Shown here: in pieces, positions 33,919-43,561 of the stretch
How the letters are laid out: each line of letters starts with the position of its first letter
How positions within the stretch are numbered: the stretch's first letter is position 1
Assembly (NCBI GenBank): GCA_026626905.1
Contig: JAPNUX010000001.1
Location: 62,001 to 126,000, forward strand
DNA from: Desulfurococcus sp.
GTDB taxonomy: Archaea; Thermoproteota; Thermoprotei_A; Sulfolobales; Desulfurococcaceae
Length of the DNA: 64,000 bases
Direction: 5' to 3'
Position numbers and translations under genes: made by a program
Notes under the pieces: model-generated
Seen by the model: only the letters and a program-made list of their open reading frames with translations
Database searches by the model: none
Told to the model about the DNA's origin: nothing

Positions 33919-36900
33919 ATGAATACCACTTTACCACGCATCCTCTTAACCCTCATAATAATTGGAAGCCTAGTCCAGTTAACTCTAGTTAATACTCAGC
34001 AATCCGAATGGGTTCTAGAAGGCTACTCCTACAAGTCGAGGACCGGTGGCAACGTATACCCTGGCAGCTCGGCGACAGTGCTCACAGTAGACTACAGGTA
34101 TACAGGGTTAAACACAGCTCTCTCACCTCACGCCTGCCTCTCAACACCAGAAGGCTTTATGATTAGAGGAGCTGAGTGCACTGGAGCGGTGTACCCTAAT
34201 GGAACATACGCTACTATAATATACCAGGGGGATGTAGCTAGGTTCACCTTCACACTAGATGTATCCCGTGATGTCACGCCAGGCGATCACTATTTCACCT
34301 TGAATATCTCATACTACGTTGGCGGTGAGAGAAGAACTTACACCACGCTTCTAAAAGTCAGTATATCACCTTATCCTCCTCTCCTACTAGCAGTTGATAA
34401 AGCCTACTTCACCCCATACAGCTATGCTGGCTCAAACCCTGTAAGCTTATACCTGGAGGTATTGAATAATGGTGCCACAGATGTAACATCCATGGATCTC
34501 ACATTGAGGCTGCCCAGCGAGTACTTTACGCCTCCAGTAGTCAATGCAACGTATACAGGTCGCATAGCTCCGAGTGAAGCAGCCTCAGTAGTCTTCAGCG
34601 GCATTGAAATTAAACCCTACACTCCCCCCGGCGTGTATAAAGTGCTCCTAGAGGTTTCAGCGAGACTTGAAACCAGTGATGGAGTCTCATACCGTGATTC
34701 AACTATACTAGAGCTCACTGTGAGTGTTGAAAGCGCTCCGCAAGTAGATTTAAGAGTACTAGACTACTCTCTTACAGCCCAGTACCCGTTGCCCGGCTTA
34801 AACAACACGGGTTTAAGACTCCTACTACAGTCCCTTGAGCCTACTACCCTGAGAATAGTCTACATGGAGGCTGAGTTCAAGGGAGCTTCAACAGGCAATG
34901 GCAGTAGCCGCGTGATCGTGGAGGTAGGCCAAGTGCTCTCATACATGGATACAGTTGAATTGAGGGTTATAGGCCTCAATACAGCGGAGAATACTTCTAT
35001 AGTTGAAGCCGACATCCTGTTATTCTGCATGGTGAACAGGGAGGGAGCATGGTATCCTGCACTACACCATGTAAAACTAGCTATACCTCTACTCTCCCTC
35101 GCCAAGCTCAATGTGTCTGTAAGTAGTGTCTCCTGGCTGACAGCTGAAGCGTTCCCCGGCTCCACTAACCTAGGTCTCACTGTAACAATACTGAATGCAG
35201 AAGGCTTCAGCCTCCGGGATATTGAGGCAGTACTATTACTGCCGGAGGGATTTAAGCCGAGTGAAGTAGTCTCAAGGAATAACATGGTAAACCCGTATTC
35301 TCTAGCCGAGATATCTTTCACAGGCATTGATATAGCTGCATCCACCAGTCCAGGATTATATAGAGCCCCAGTGATTCTCAAAGGCTTCATTGTGAATAGT
35401 GATGGCTCAACAAGGTACGTCGAGCTCACGTTAAGTGTTAGCCTAGTAGTACTAGGATTCGAAGAGCGATCCCAGTGGATTCCTAGACTCGAGCTAGCAG
35501 ACTACTACTGGGGTGAGGTAGCACCTGCCTACGTGTACCCTGGGAATCCGAGAGCGGCTTTAACAGTCGTGCTAGCTAACACCGGGTTGTATCAAGCCTC
35601 CAACATAGTAGTGGAGATCCAGGCTCCCAGCGACGTGAAGCCTATACTGCATAATGCTACCTGTACTACACTGCTTACACCAGGCTCAACATGCCAAGCT
35701 GTATTCTACCTGGATCTCTCCAATGCATCACCCGGCTTAAAGCTGTTTAATCTCACAGCAAGGTACCTTGTTGATGCATTTAACACTAAGATCGCTTTCA
35801 ACAGTACATTAAGCTTCAAGCTACTGCTTCCAGAATACAGGGCTGGCAGCGGGTTGGCAGTAGCTTACTCCTCCTGGGAGAGTGGGAACCCCGTGTACCC
35901 AGGTGAGAAGGGAGTAGTCTACACTATATCCATAGCTAATCTCGAGCCGTACCCGGTATACTCGATGTGGATTCACATTGAACCCCCACTGTGCTTTAAG
36001 ATCCATGAGGGCTTCGATGAGACAGTTTACGTTCCCGGGCCCCTTAACAGCCTCCAAGTGTATACAGTAAGCTATACTCTAGATGCGTTCTGTGAAGCCC
36101 CTGGCTCGTACACTGGGTACGTTAGTGTAGACTACTACGTGCAGTACGCTGGAGGTGGGTATAGGAAAAGTATTAGGGAGCCCCTGGTCTTCACTATAAG
36201 CGATCCAAGTGATGCTGTTGAAGTCGTATACGCTGGATGGCTGAGCGGGGCACCAATAATGGGTGAAAAAGGTGTAAGCTACTATATTGTCTTAAGGAAT
36301 AAGGAGTTCCCATCTCTAGCAAACCCTATTCTAATCTTGCACTTGCCGCCTGGGTTCACGGATGCTTCAACCAATACTGGGGAGGCTGTAGCAACACCTT
36401 TAACTGTAATACCAGGACAGCAGCTTCAAGCAGTACTGCAGGGTACCGGCTTAGCCAATATCCTCCAGGCAATTCAGCAGGCTAGCAGCCAGCGCCAGCT
36501 TCAAGCGGGGAGAGGGGATGTAGTGGTTTTCACTGCTAGAATAAACATTGTGAATGCTACAAGTGGATCCTATAGTGTACCATTCACGCTGTCATTCACA
36601 GATCACTGGGGCTACGTTTACAGCTTGAATTCAACGCTCACTATGAGATTAGAGCTTCAGCCACCGTTAATATCAGTACGCCCGGTAACCCCTGTTATCT
36701 ACTTTGTGAACGGCTCAAGCATTCTCGACATAGAGGTCTCTAATGAATACAGTGCCTCAGTCTATAACGTCTACGTAGCTCTAATACCCTCCTCGAGTAA
36801 TGCTATACCTCAAGGAACCGTCAAGTACGTGGATGAAATAAAAGGTAATTCAAGCGTGAGGCTTAGATACGAGCTGATATACAACCCGGTTTCAATCAGC

Positions 36901-37461
36901 ATGGGGGGTGGTGTCACAGTCACCCCGACGTCAGCTGTATTCACTGTGACACTAATGTACAAGGATTCATACGGCTACACTAGGACAGTAAACACTACGA
37001 TCTCAGCGGTCGTAAAGCCCTTTATAAGCATAGAGGTCACGCCGGATACTACTGCCAGATACTACAATGAGAGCAGGAAGCTAACAGTCAGCGGTATTCT
37101 ACTTAACAGTGGTTTAACCCAAGCTAGAAGCGTATACGTGAAGGCTGTCTGCGGTGAGGCTTCAGGGTACTCGTTTATAGGTGATATTGATCCATCCTCT
37201 CAGATACCATTTAGAGTAGACCTCTCACCAGCTGAAAGGCCTGAGAACTGTAGCTTAATCATAGAGTTTAAGGATGAATATAACTCTCTCTACACTGTGA
37301 GCCAGAATATTCCAGTCCAGCTTGTAGCAGGACAGCCACAACAGCTGGCGGCTCCCTCGGGTAGCAGCTATGAAATATACCATGTGGTCGTGGTGGTTGT
37401 GGTATCGCTATTCCTAGCGGGAGTATTCTTCATTCTCTACAGGCGTGTAGGTAGACACTAG
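33919..37461 (+). CDS. Giant extracellular beta-domain protein (COG1361-like), membrane-anchored
   Basis: About 1180 residues. An N-terminal signal peptide (LPRILLTLIIIGSLVQ) leads to repeated beta-sandwich domains of about 150-190 residues. Each opens with a W-x-x-G-x-x-x-P-V/A-YPG-like motif: NVYPGSS, AFPGSTN, YVYPGNP and PVYPGEK recur, each followed by NxG or LxN strands. This is the pattern of COG1361/NEW3-CARDB-like S-layer-associated proteins. A single C-terminal membrane helix (VVVVVVSLFLAGVFFILY) and RRVGR tail anchor it. The extracellular mass is fixed beside the MacB-like permease, perhaps as a periplasmic adaptor. Start set at ATG 33919 behind GTGGTG. Many NxS/T sites suggest N-glycosylation by AglB. 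Confidence 0.72.
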   Translation: MNTTLPRILLTLIIIGSLVQLTLVNTQQSEWVLEGYSYKSRTGGNVYPGSSATVLTVDYRYTGLNTALSPHACLSTPEGFMIRGAECTGAVYPNGTYATIIYQGDVARFTFTLDVSRDVTPGDHYFTLNISYYVGGERRTYTTLLKVSISPYPPLLLAVDKAYFTPYSYAGSNPVSLYLEVLNNGATDVTSMDLTLRLPSEYFTPPVVNATYTGRIAPSEAASVVFSGIEIKPYTPPGVYKVLLEVSARLETSDGVSYRDSTILELTVSVESAPQVDLRVLDYSLTAQYPLPGLNNTGLRLLLQSLEPTTLRIVYMEAEFKGASTGNGSSRVIVEVGQVLSYMDTVELRVIGLNTAENTSIVEADILLFCMVNREGAWYPALHHVKLAIPLLSLAKLNVSVSSVSWLTAEAFPGSTNLGLTVTILNAEGFSLRDIEAVLLLPEGFKPSEVVSRNNMVNPYSLAEISFTGIDIAASTSPGLYRAPVILKGFIVNSDGSTRYVELTLSVSLVVLGFEERSQWIPRLELADYYWGEVAPAYVYPGNPRAALTVVLANTGLYQASNIVVEIQAPSDVKPILHNATCTTLLTPGSTCQAVFYLDLSNASPGLKLFNLTARYLVDAFNTKIAFNSTLSFKLLLPEYRAGSGLAVAYSSWESGNPVYPGEKGVVYTISIANLEPYPVYSMWIHIEPPLCFKIHEGFDETVYVPGPLNSLQVYTVSYTLDAFCEAPGSYTGYVSVDYYVQYAGGGYRKSIREPLVFTISDPSDAVEVVYAGWLSGAPIMGEKGVSYYIVLRNKEFPSLANPILILHLPPGFTDASTNTGEAVATPLTVIPGQQLQAVLQGTGLANILQAIQQASSQRQLQAGRGDVVVFTARINIVNATSGSYSVPFTLSFTDHWGYVYSLNSTLTMRLELQPPLISVRPVTPVIYFVNGSSILDIEVSNEYSASVYNVYVALIPSSSNAIPQGTVKYVDEIKGNSSVRLRYELIYNPVSISMGGGVTVTPTSAVFTVTLMYKDSYGYTRTVNTTISAVVKPFISIEVTPDTTARYYNESRKLTVSGILLNSGLTQARSVYVKAVCGEASGYSFIGDIDPSSQIPFRVDLSPAERPENCSLIIEFKDEYNSLYTVSQNIPVQLVAGQPQQLAAPSGSSYEIYHVVVVVVVSLFLAGVFFILYRRVGRH

Positions 37462-37476
37462 CTCAAGGCGATTGCA

Positions 37477-38691
37477 GTGCTGTTAAGTGATGCTATTAGG
37501 CTCAGCTTCAAGACGCTTACAGAGAAGAAACTGCGAGCTCTACTAACGATCATAGGTATAGCTATAGGGCCTATGGCTCTTATAACTATAGGCGGTGTCA
37601 CCTCAGGTTACGGCGACTACATTATTGAGAGTATCACTGGGCTGGGACAGAACCTCATAGTTGTTACGCCGAGCAGTGGCTACAAGCTTACGAGCAGCGA
37701 CCTCAACACTCTTAAGAGTATTAATGGGGTAGCAGACGTCTCACCATTCTATTCAACTCAGGGGGAGATGTATCTAGGAGGCGAGAAGAAAACTGTCTTC
37801 ATCTACGGCGTTAACCCGGAGTTCCTTTTAAAGGCTTTAACAAGCTTGAGTGTCAAGGAGGGTGAAACACCTTCTCCCAGTGATGTGGGTAAAGCTCTAG
37901 TAGGCTATAAAATAGCTTTTAGCGATAACGGCGAGCCCAGATACCTTCTCGGTGACACTATCTCTATAATAATATACAGTATCCAACCCGGGGGGAAGAT
38001 AGAGTTGAAGAGGCTTAACCTCATTATATCAGGTATACTAGACAAGTATGGGGGAGCAGCATTCCTAAACCCTGATCAAACGATCTTTATTTCAATGGAA
38101 ACTGTTGAAAAAATGCTTGGTGTAAAAGAGTGGAGCGGTATCCTCCTGCTAGCCGAGTCGCCTGAGAGAGTTGAGGAGGTTTCAAGTACCGTGAGAAACA
38201 TGTATAGCGGGAAGGTTGATGTCATATCCTTCCTAGCTATAGCGAGGATTGCATCAAGTATAATCTCAGCTGTAAACTTCATAACATTCGCTGCAACCCT
38301 CTCAGCATTCGCTGTTGCTGTCGCCGGCACTGCATCAACAATGATAACGAGTGTCATGGAGCGTACAAGAGAAATAGGTGTCTTGAAGGCCCTTGGATTC
38401 AAGGATAGAGAAGTACTATTCCTCATAATACTTGAAGGAGTGATAATGAGTGCTATAGGATTCATCATAGGATTCGTTGTGGGGTATGCAGGGTCACACC
38501 TGCTATCATCAAGAGGGATGGTGATATCAAGCGGTGTCTTCTCCATTAGTATTCAAGCATCACCTAAGATTACAGTTAAACTGGTGGGGGAGGCAGTGAT
38601 CCTCACTATTCTGACAGGTATCTTTGGGGCAGTGTTCCCAGCATATAGGGCTATGAAGATACCGCCAGCTGTAGCTTTAAGATACGAGTAG
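37477..38691 (+). CDS. MacB/FtsX-type ABC permease
   Basis: 404 residues with the MacB layout. There is one N-terminal helix (KKLRALLTIIGIAIGPMALITIGGV), a large extracellular domain of about 200 residues, and three C-terminal helices in the FtsX domain. That domain carries MITSVMERTREIGVLKALGFKDREV, the coupling segment conserved in this family. The last motif, AYRAMKIPPAVALRYE, is also typical. It pairs with the upstream ATPase; with the giant surface protein it forms a three-part envelope system under PadR control. GTG 37477 is preceded by only a weak site. Confidence 0.88.
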   Translation: MLLSDAIRLSFKTLTEKKLRALLTIIGIAIGPMALITIGGVTSGYGDYIIESITGLGQNLIVVTPSSGYKLTSSDLNTLKSINGVADVSPFYSTQGEMYLGGEKKTVFIYGVNPEFLLKALTSLSVKEGETPSPSDVGKALVGYKIAFSDNGEPRYLLGDTISIIIYSIQPGGKIELKRLNLIISGILDKYGGAAFLNPDQTIFISMETVEKMLGVKEWSGILLLAESPERVEEVSSTVRNMYSGKVDVISFLAIARIASSIISAVNFITFAATLSAFAVAVAGTASTMITSVMERTREIGVLKALGFKDREVLFLIILEGVIMSAIGFIIGFVVGYAGSHLLSSRGMVISSGVFSISIQASPKITVKLVGEAVILTILTGIFGAVFPAYRAMKIPPAVALRYE

Positions 38692-38694
38692 TAT

Positions 38695-39723
38695 TCACCC
38701 TGAGGAGTCCACTATCTCAGCACGATAAATGTATTTTCGGAGCTCAGGGTACCGTTTAACTGCATCTATAGTTTTACCAGCCTCCTCACTACTCATTAAA
38801 CCCAGCTCAAACCTGTAGAGGCACGCCCTGCACACAGGATGGGATGAAGGCTCACCACATATCTCGCAGTTATATCTTCTACCTTCAGCCTCCTGCAGCG
38901 GTCTTTCAGTTAGAGAGATAAGACTGTTTAGTAAACCATGCTTGAATCCCGGGTACTTGTCTTCAAGCTCGTTTAACGCTTTTCTTACAGCAAACCTTAT
39001 ATTGTATTGAGCGTAAGGACACTGCACGTAGTCTGGCTCGATTAAACCGTTTAAGAGAGCGTATAGTGCTGACTCCTTCTCCGGGATCATGTAGAATGGC
39101 TTAATTCTCCTAATGAACACGCCTTCATCGCTGGAGACAACAGGAGTCAACTTGAAGATCTTACTAATGCTGTTTGAAGCCAAGTTCATAATGAATGTTT
39201 GAACCATGTCGTCGAGATTATGTGCGGTAGCTATAACTGTACCCCCGAGCTTCCTAGCTGCTTTATTTAAAACATACCTCCTGAAAACCCCGCAGTAACT
39301 GCACGGGAGGTATGGAAGCCCTTTCTCTCTTCCCTTCTCAATGATCTCATCGAGTGTTGCACCAACATACTCCTTGAATGAGGCAATATGGTACTCTACG
39401 CCTGTCTTCTCAGCGTACCTTACGAGGTTCAGGATAGTCTTCTCTCGGTATCCTTTAATGCCTTCATCAACTAGAACTGCTGTCACCCGCCAGCCTGGCA
39501 TCTTCCTAGATAGCTTATGAAGGATGTGGAGGAGGGCCATTGAATCCTTGCCTCCGCTTACCGCGACAATTATGTGCTCCCTCCTTCCCAGCATTCTATA
39601 CTTTCTTATAGTCTTCTTCACCTTCCTCTCAAAGTACTCTATGAAGTGCTGTCTGCAATAGGCTCTCCTATTCACAGGGTTAACGTACACAGCTGGCTTC
39701 TCGCAGATACTGCAACTGGGCAT
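38695..39723 (-). CDS. tRNA 2-thiouridine synthesis protein, NcsA/TtuA/Ctu1 type
   Basis: 342 residues. Zinc fingers are present at both ends: CSICEKP...CRQH and CEICGEPSSHPVCRAC. Between them a PP-loop ATPase (VAVSGGKDS) adenylates the uridine, and PCSYCG plus the later cysteine (VQCPYAQYN) provide the iron-sulfur/catalytic cysteines. Such enzymes thiolate U34 or U54 of tRNA, stabilising tRNA at high temperature. I cannot separate the U34 (Ncs6) from the U54 (TtuA) branch by eye. ATG 39723 follows GGTG. The gene converges on the permease with three bases between the stops. Confidence 0.88.
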   Translation of the reverse strand: MPSCSICEKPAVYVNPVNRRAYCRQHFIEYFERKVKKTIRKYRMLGRREHIIVAVSGGKDSMALLHILHKLSRKMPGWRVTAVLVDEGIKGYREKTILNLVRYAEKTGVEYHIASFKEYVGATLDEIIEKGREKGLPYLPCSYCGVFRRYVLNKAARKLGGTVIATAHNLDDMVQTFIMNLASNSISKIFKLTPVVSSDEGVFIRRIKPFYMIPEKESALYALLNGLIEPDYVQCPYAQYNIRFAVRKALNELEDKYPGFKHGLLNSLISLTERPLQEAEGRRYNCEICGEPSSHPVCRACLYRFELGLMSSEEAGKTIDAVKRYPELRKYIYRAEIVDSSG

Positions 39724-39801
39724 TACAACACCTTGTACTTTTTACTTTTCCTAATAGATAGTTAAGCTATAAGGGTCTGCTGGTAGAAGGGGGTATTATC
39801 C

Positions 39802-40470
39802 TTGACTAGAATACTAGTTTTAAGCGATATACACGAGAGAACCCAGAAGCTTAAACTACTCTCCAAGCGGGTTGAAGTAGAAGGAGGAGTAGATGCTGTT
39901 ATTGTAGCCGGCGATTTAACCTACTATAAGACTATGGAGGTTGCAGTCGAGGTCCTGAGGAAGCTGAGGGAAGCTATAGGTAGGCCGGTTTTCTTCATTC
40001 CAGGCAACTGTGATGACCCAAGGCTTCTTAACGCGGGGGAAATATACGAGGGTATTATAGGAGTGCACGGTAGAGCTGTAGTATTAGACAACTACGTGCT
40101 CTACGGTATCGGTGGGGGAGGTATATCTCCATTCCACACTATGATCGAGTTCAGCGAGGAGGAGTTCAGTAGATTCCTGAATGAGGCTGAGGAATTAGAT
40201 CCCTCAAGGTTGATCATGGCTACCCATCAACCAGTACACGGATTCTTCGATAAAGTTGGAGGCGTCAACGTGGGTTCAAGAGCATTCAGGAGGTTCCTTG
40301 AAGAGCGTAAACCCCTCCTCTGGGTGACAGGGCATATACACGAGCATTCAGGATGGACTAGAGCAGGTTCAACAATAATAGTTCATCCAGGCCCCTTTAT
40401 GAGAGGATACCACGCTCTCATAGAGCTATCAGGTACAACCGTCAATAGAGTAGTAGTTGGAAGAGTGTAG
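39802..40470 (+). CDS. Calcineurin-like metallophosphoesterase
   Basis: 222 residues with the dinuclear metal motifs in order: LSDIHE (D-x-H), VAGDLTYY (GD), PGNCDD (GN(H/C)D variant), THQPVHG and TGHIHEHSG (GHxH). The GNCD form is that of YfcE/MJ0936-like phosphodiesterases. Probably a cytoplasmic phosphodiesterase or phosphatase; natural substrate unknown. TTG 39802 with GGGGGT upstream. A methyltransferase follows on the same strand after 70 bases. Confidence 0.85.
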   Translation: MTRILVLSDIHERTQKLKLLSKRVEVEGGVDAVIVAGDLTYYKTMEVAVEVLRKLREAIGRPVFFIPGNCDDPRLLNAGEIYEGIIGVHGRAVVLDNYVLYGIGGGGISPFHTMIEFSEEEFSRFLNEAEELDPSRLIMATHQPVHGFFDKVGGVNVGSRAFRRFLEERKPLLWVTGHIHEHSGWTRAGSTIIVHPGPFMRGYHALIELSGTTVNRVVVGRV

Positions 40471-40539
40471 GAAGCCATCATAAACCCTGCCACCAGGCTA
40501 TTAGGGACCGTAGATTAACGTAACATGAGGGAGGAGATC

Positions 40540-41184
40540 ATGCCTAGAATAGCTCCTTTCGAAGAATACCCCACCAGATACGATGAATGGTTTGAGAAGC
40601 ATAAATACGCATATCTCTCAGAGCTCAATGCTATCAAGCTACTACTACCGAGATTCAAGAGGGGACTCGAAATCGGCGTGGGAACTGGGAGATTCGCTAT
40701 ACCACTAGGGATAAAGTTTGGTGTTGAGCCTTCGAAGCGTATGAGGGAGATTGCTGCACAGAGAGGTGTTAACGTTGTAGATGGCGTCGGTGAAAACCTT
40801 CCATTCAAGGACGGCTCGTTCGACTTGGTATTAATGGTGACCACTATATGCTACCTCGACGATCCATTGAAGGCCTTAAAGGAGAGCTATAGGGTTCTAA
40901 AGAGTAAGGGTGCAGTAATCATAGGATTCATAGATAGGGAGAGCCTCCTGGGAAGAATATACATGGAGGAGAAGGATACAAACCCCTTCTACAGGGATGC
41001 ATCCTTCTACACTGTACGAGAGGTGGTGGAAATGCTATACGAAGCCGGCTTCAGAAGCCTTGATTTCACGCAGACGATATTCAGGAGGCTTGATGAGATA
41101 AGCGGGGAGGAGCCTGTAAAATACGGTTTCGGTGAAGGCTCATTCATTGCTGTAAGAGCCTTCAAGCTGGGTAGCATGTACTAG
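40540..41184 (+). CDS. SAM-dependent class I methyltransferase
   Basis: About 214 residues. Motif I LEIGVGTGRFA is the SAM-binding glycine loop, motif II FGVEPS holds the acidic residue, and FKDGSFDLVLMVTTICYLDDP is the Methyltransf_11 post-II region. The rest follows the ubiE/BioC-like fold. Substrate unknown. Start at ATG 40540 because GGGAGGAG directly precedes it at good spacing; the ATG at 40525 overlaps that site. Confidence 0.85.
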   Translation: MPRIAPFEEYPTRYDEWFEKHKYAYLSELNAIKLLLPRFKRGLEIGVGTGRFAIPLGIKFGVEPSKRMREIAAQRGVNVVDGVGENLPFKDGSFDLVLMVTTICYLDDPLKALKESYRVLKSKGAVIIGFIDRESLLGRIYMEEKDTNPFYRDASFYTVREVVEMLYEAGFRSLDFTQTIFRRLDEISGEEPVKYGFGEGSFIAVRAFKLGSMY

Positions 41185-41215
41185 CTACTTAAAAGTAAAG
41201 TATACTTACGCGGCT

Positions 41216-41854
41216 TCACGTGAGTATCCTGCTTGAAGACTGGCCTCCCGCATGCAAGACAGGCGTTCCTCCTCCCGTCAGTATCTCTGAAAGCACGTAC
41301 ACCTGGGATAATCTTTCAAGCAGGCTTAGGACTTCAACAGCCTCCTCGAGACTACCTCCCACTGCGACGACACCATGGCTTGCCAGTAGAACAGCCTTAC
41401 GGTCTCCTAGAGCTCTAACAACATTTTCAGCTAGCTGTACTGTACCGTAGGGTGCGAACTCAGCGACTCTCACCTCTCCTCCTAGGAATAATACTGCCTC
41501 CTCTATTATCGGTGGTAGCGGCTTCCGGGCAACTGCTAGAACCGTCGAGTATACTGTATGTGCGTGTATTATTGCATTGACATCGTTTCGAGCCTTGTAT
41601 ATAGCTAAATGCATGTTCACCTCCGAGGAGGGCTTCCAGCGGCCTTCAACTACTCTCCCCTCAGTATCAATTACCACTATATCATCAGTATTTAAACGAG
41701 ACTTTACAAGCCCGCTTGGTGTTATGAGCACGTGGTTAGAGTCCGGTACTCTCATGCTTATGTTACCGGATCTACCATGATTAAGGTTCTTCTCCTCGAG
41801 GAGGCGGGCTACCTCAACTATCCTAGCCTTTAAATCCGTGTACAGCGCTGTCAT
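41216..41854 (-). CDS. Class II aldolase, probable L-fuculose-1-phosphate aldolase
   Basis: 212 residues of the class II aldolase/adducin family. Zinc ligands HAHTVYS (two His) and the downstream LLASHGVVAVG His, plus the likely catalytic glutamate in SSEVNMHLAIY, are all present. GNISMRV is the phosphate-binding loop. Related archaeal enzymes cleave fuculose-1-phosphate or make ribulose/rhamnulose-type sugar phosphates and have been linked to alternative DHAP/lactaldehyde metabolism. Ribulose-5-phosphate epimerase-like members cannot be excluded. Single gene. Confidence 0.82.
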   Translation of the reverse strand: MTALYTDLKARIVEVARLLEEKNLNHGRSGNISMRVPDSNHVLITPSGLVKSRLNTDDIVVIDTEGRVVEGRWKPSSEVNMHLAIYKARNDVNAIIHAHTVYSTVLAVARKPLPPIIEEAVLFLGGEVRVAEFAPYGTVQLAENVVRALGDRKAVLLASHGVVAVGGSLEEAVEVLSLLERLSQVYVLSEILTGGGTPVLHAGGQSSSRILT

Positions 41855-41888
41855 CTACTATACCTCTCAGAAAAGTTTGGCTTGACGG

Positions 41889-43382
41889 CTAGCCTAGATA
41901 CTTCTCCCTGATGTATTTGAGGAAGTATTCTGGGTTGTATTCGTCGCCCAGCATTCTTCTTAGAAGCTCCTTAGGTGGGTATGTAGCACCCCACTTATGT
42001 ATCTTTTCTCTCAGCCATTCACGCACTTCATTGAACCTGCCGTTTAGTATTGTATCATGGAGATCAATGTCTCTTGAGATAGCGTATTTTATCTGAGCTG
42101 AAACAAGATTGCCTAGAGTGTAGGTCGGGAAGTATCCTACACTACCCATACTCCAGTGTATATCCTGAAGTATTCCTTCACTAAATGACCTCGGCTTAAC
42201 TCCGAGTAGCTCTTCCATGCCTTGATCCCATAACTCGGGTAGCTCGGCTACCTTGACTTCACCTCCTATAACTAGCTTCTCGAGCCTTGCTCTTAACACT
42301 ATGTGCATGTTGTATGTTACCTCGTCGGCGTCAACTCTTATGAGGCTTGGGCGGACGGTGTTAAAGTAGTAGTAGACGTCGTCCACAGAGTAGTCTCTCA
42401 GGAACTCTAAGTGCTCTCTTAGAACCGGGTATACGAGTTCAGTGAACTCACGGCTTCTACCGATAATATTCTCACAGAATCTACTCTGGCTTTCATGGAT
42501 ACCAAGGCTGACTCCACGTCCTATTGGAGTGTACGCGAGAGCTGGATCAATCTGCAGCTGGTATAGTGCATGGCCGAACTCGTGGAGGACACTGTACATT
42601 GTTCTCTTGAAGTCTACGCCCTCATACCTTGTTGTAATTCTTACATCGTAGACACCCATGTCTATTGTGAAGGGGTGGGCTGATACATCTAGCCTAGCCC
42701 TCTTACCTAGCGGGTATCCAAGCAGCTCTAGAATCTTCTTGTTGAGGGCTTCCATTCTACCCTTATCGTACTCTACATTCTCAAGTGGATGGCTTCTCGG
42801 GTACTTGGATTCTGAGAGCACTTTATCTATCAGGTTCTTTAATTCTCCAGCCAGCTTCGAGAGTATTGAGTCAACGTCACTAGTTCTTAACCCCTCCTCG
42901 TATAAGTCTAGGAGTGCATCGTAGGGGTGCTTCTCCCATCCCAGGTAGTCTGCTGTCTTCCTGCTTAAATCAAATATTTTCTCCAGGTAGGGCTTGAACT
43001 TCTCGAAGTCGTTTTTAGCTTTAGCCTCCCTCCAGACCACCATGGCTTCCTGTGTTGTCTTAGCCATCTCTGCAATCAGCCATGGAGGGAGAGCTTTAGC
43101 TATCCTAATTGATCTCTCCAGGGTTCTCACAACTCCTCTCTCGTACTCGTTTAAATCCTCTGACCTCCCAGCTTTCTCAACAAGCTCAACGAACTCAGGC
43201 CTCAATAGTAGCTGTTGTGAGAGAACCTCTAGTTCAGCTCTAGCTACAGCTCTATCCTTGTAGCCTTCTTCAGGCATGTATGTCTCGCTATCCCATCCCA
43301 TGAGTGAGGATGCATGGTCTAGTGCCCATAGAACCCTATACTTCTCAAGGATCTCCTTTACAATTGGATTCTGGAAGACCAA
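41889..43382 (-). CDS. M32-family metallocarboxypeptidase (Taq type)
   Basis: 497 residues, the usual M32 length. HEFGHALYQ carries the HExxH-like zinc site, with the third ligand glutamate in ESQSRFCEN. The N-terminal region WALDHASSLMGWDSETYMP is also characteristic. It removes C-terminal residues from peptides in the cytoplasm, except where Pro, Gly or acidic residues block it. Start TTG 43382 with GGAGGCG upstream. It may be cotranscribed with the downstream aldolase (34 bp apart). Confidence 0.93.
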   Translation of the reverse strand: MVFQNPIVKEILEKYRVLWALDHASSLMGWDSETYMPEEGYKDRAVARAELEVLSQQLLLRPEFVELVEKAGRSEDLNEYERGVVRTLERSIRIAKALPPWLIAEMAKTTQEAMVVWREAKAKNDFEKFKPYLEKIFDLSRKTADYLGWEKHPYDALLDLYEEGLRTSDVDSILSKLAGELKNLIDKVLSESKYPRSHPLENVEYDKGRMEALNKKILELLGYPLGKRARLDVSAHPFTIDMGVYDVRITTRYEGVDFKRTMYSVLHEFGHALYQLQIDPALAYTPIGRGVSLGIHESQSRFCENIIGRSREFTELVYPVLREHLEFLRDYSVDDVYYYFNTVRPSLIRVDADEVTYNMHIVLRARLEKLVIGGEVKVAELPELWDQGMEELLGVKPRSFSEGILQDIHWSMGSVGYFPTYTLGNLVSAQIKYAISRDIDLHDTILNGRFNEVREWLREKIHKWGATYPPKELLRRMLGDEYNPEYFLKYIREKYLG

Positions 43383-43561
43383 TGTAAGACGCCTCCACGC
43401 CAGCTATAAACTCATAAGGCTGCTGAAGTAATAAATTTAATCTAACGGCTTCACAGGCTGTTACAGTTGATTGCTGAAGGCTTACCGTGATCCAACGCTT
43501 CAAGCAGATAGCCTAACGCTTTATTAGCATCATGTAATCTATTACCAGTTAGGTGGCGTGT

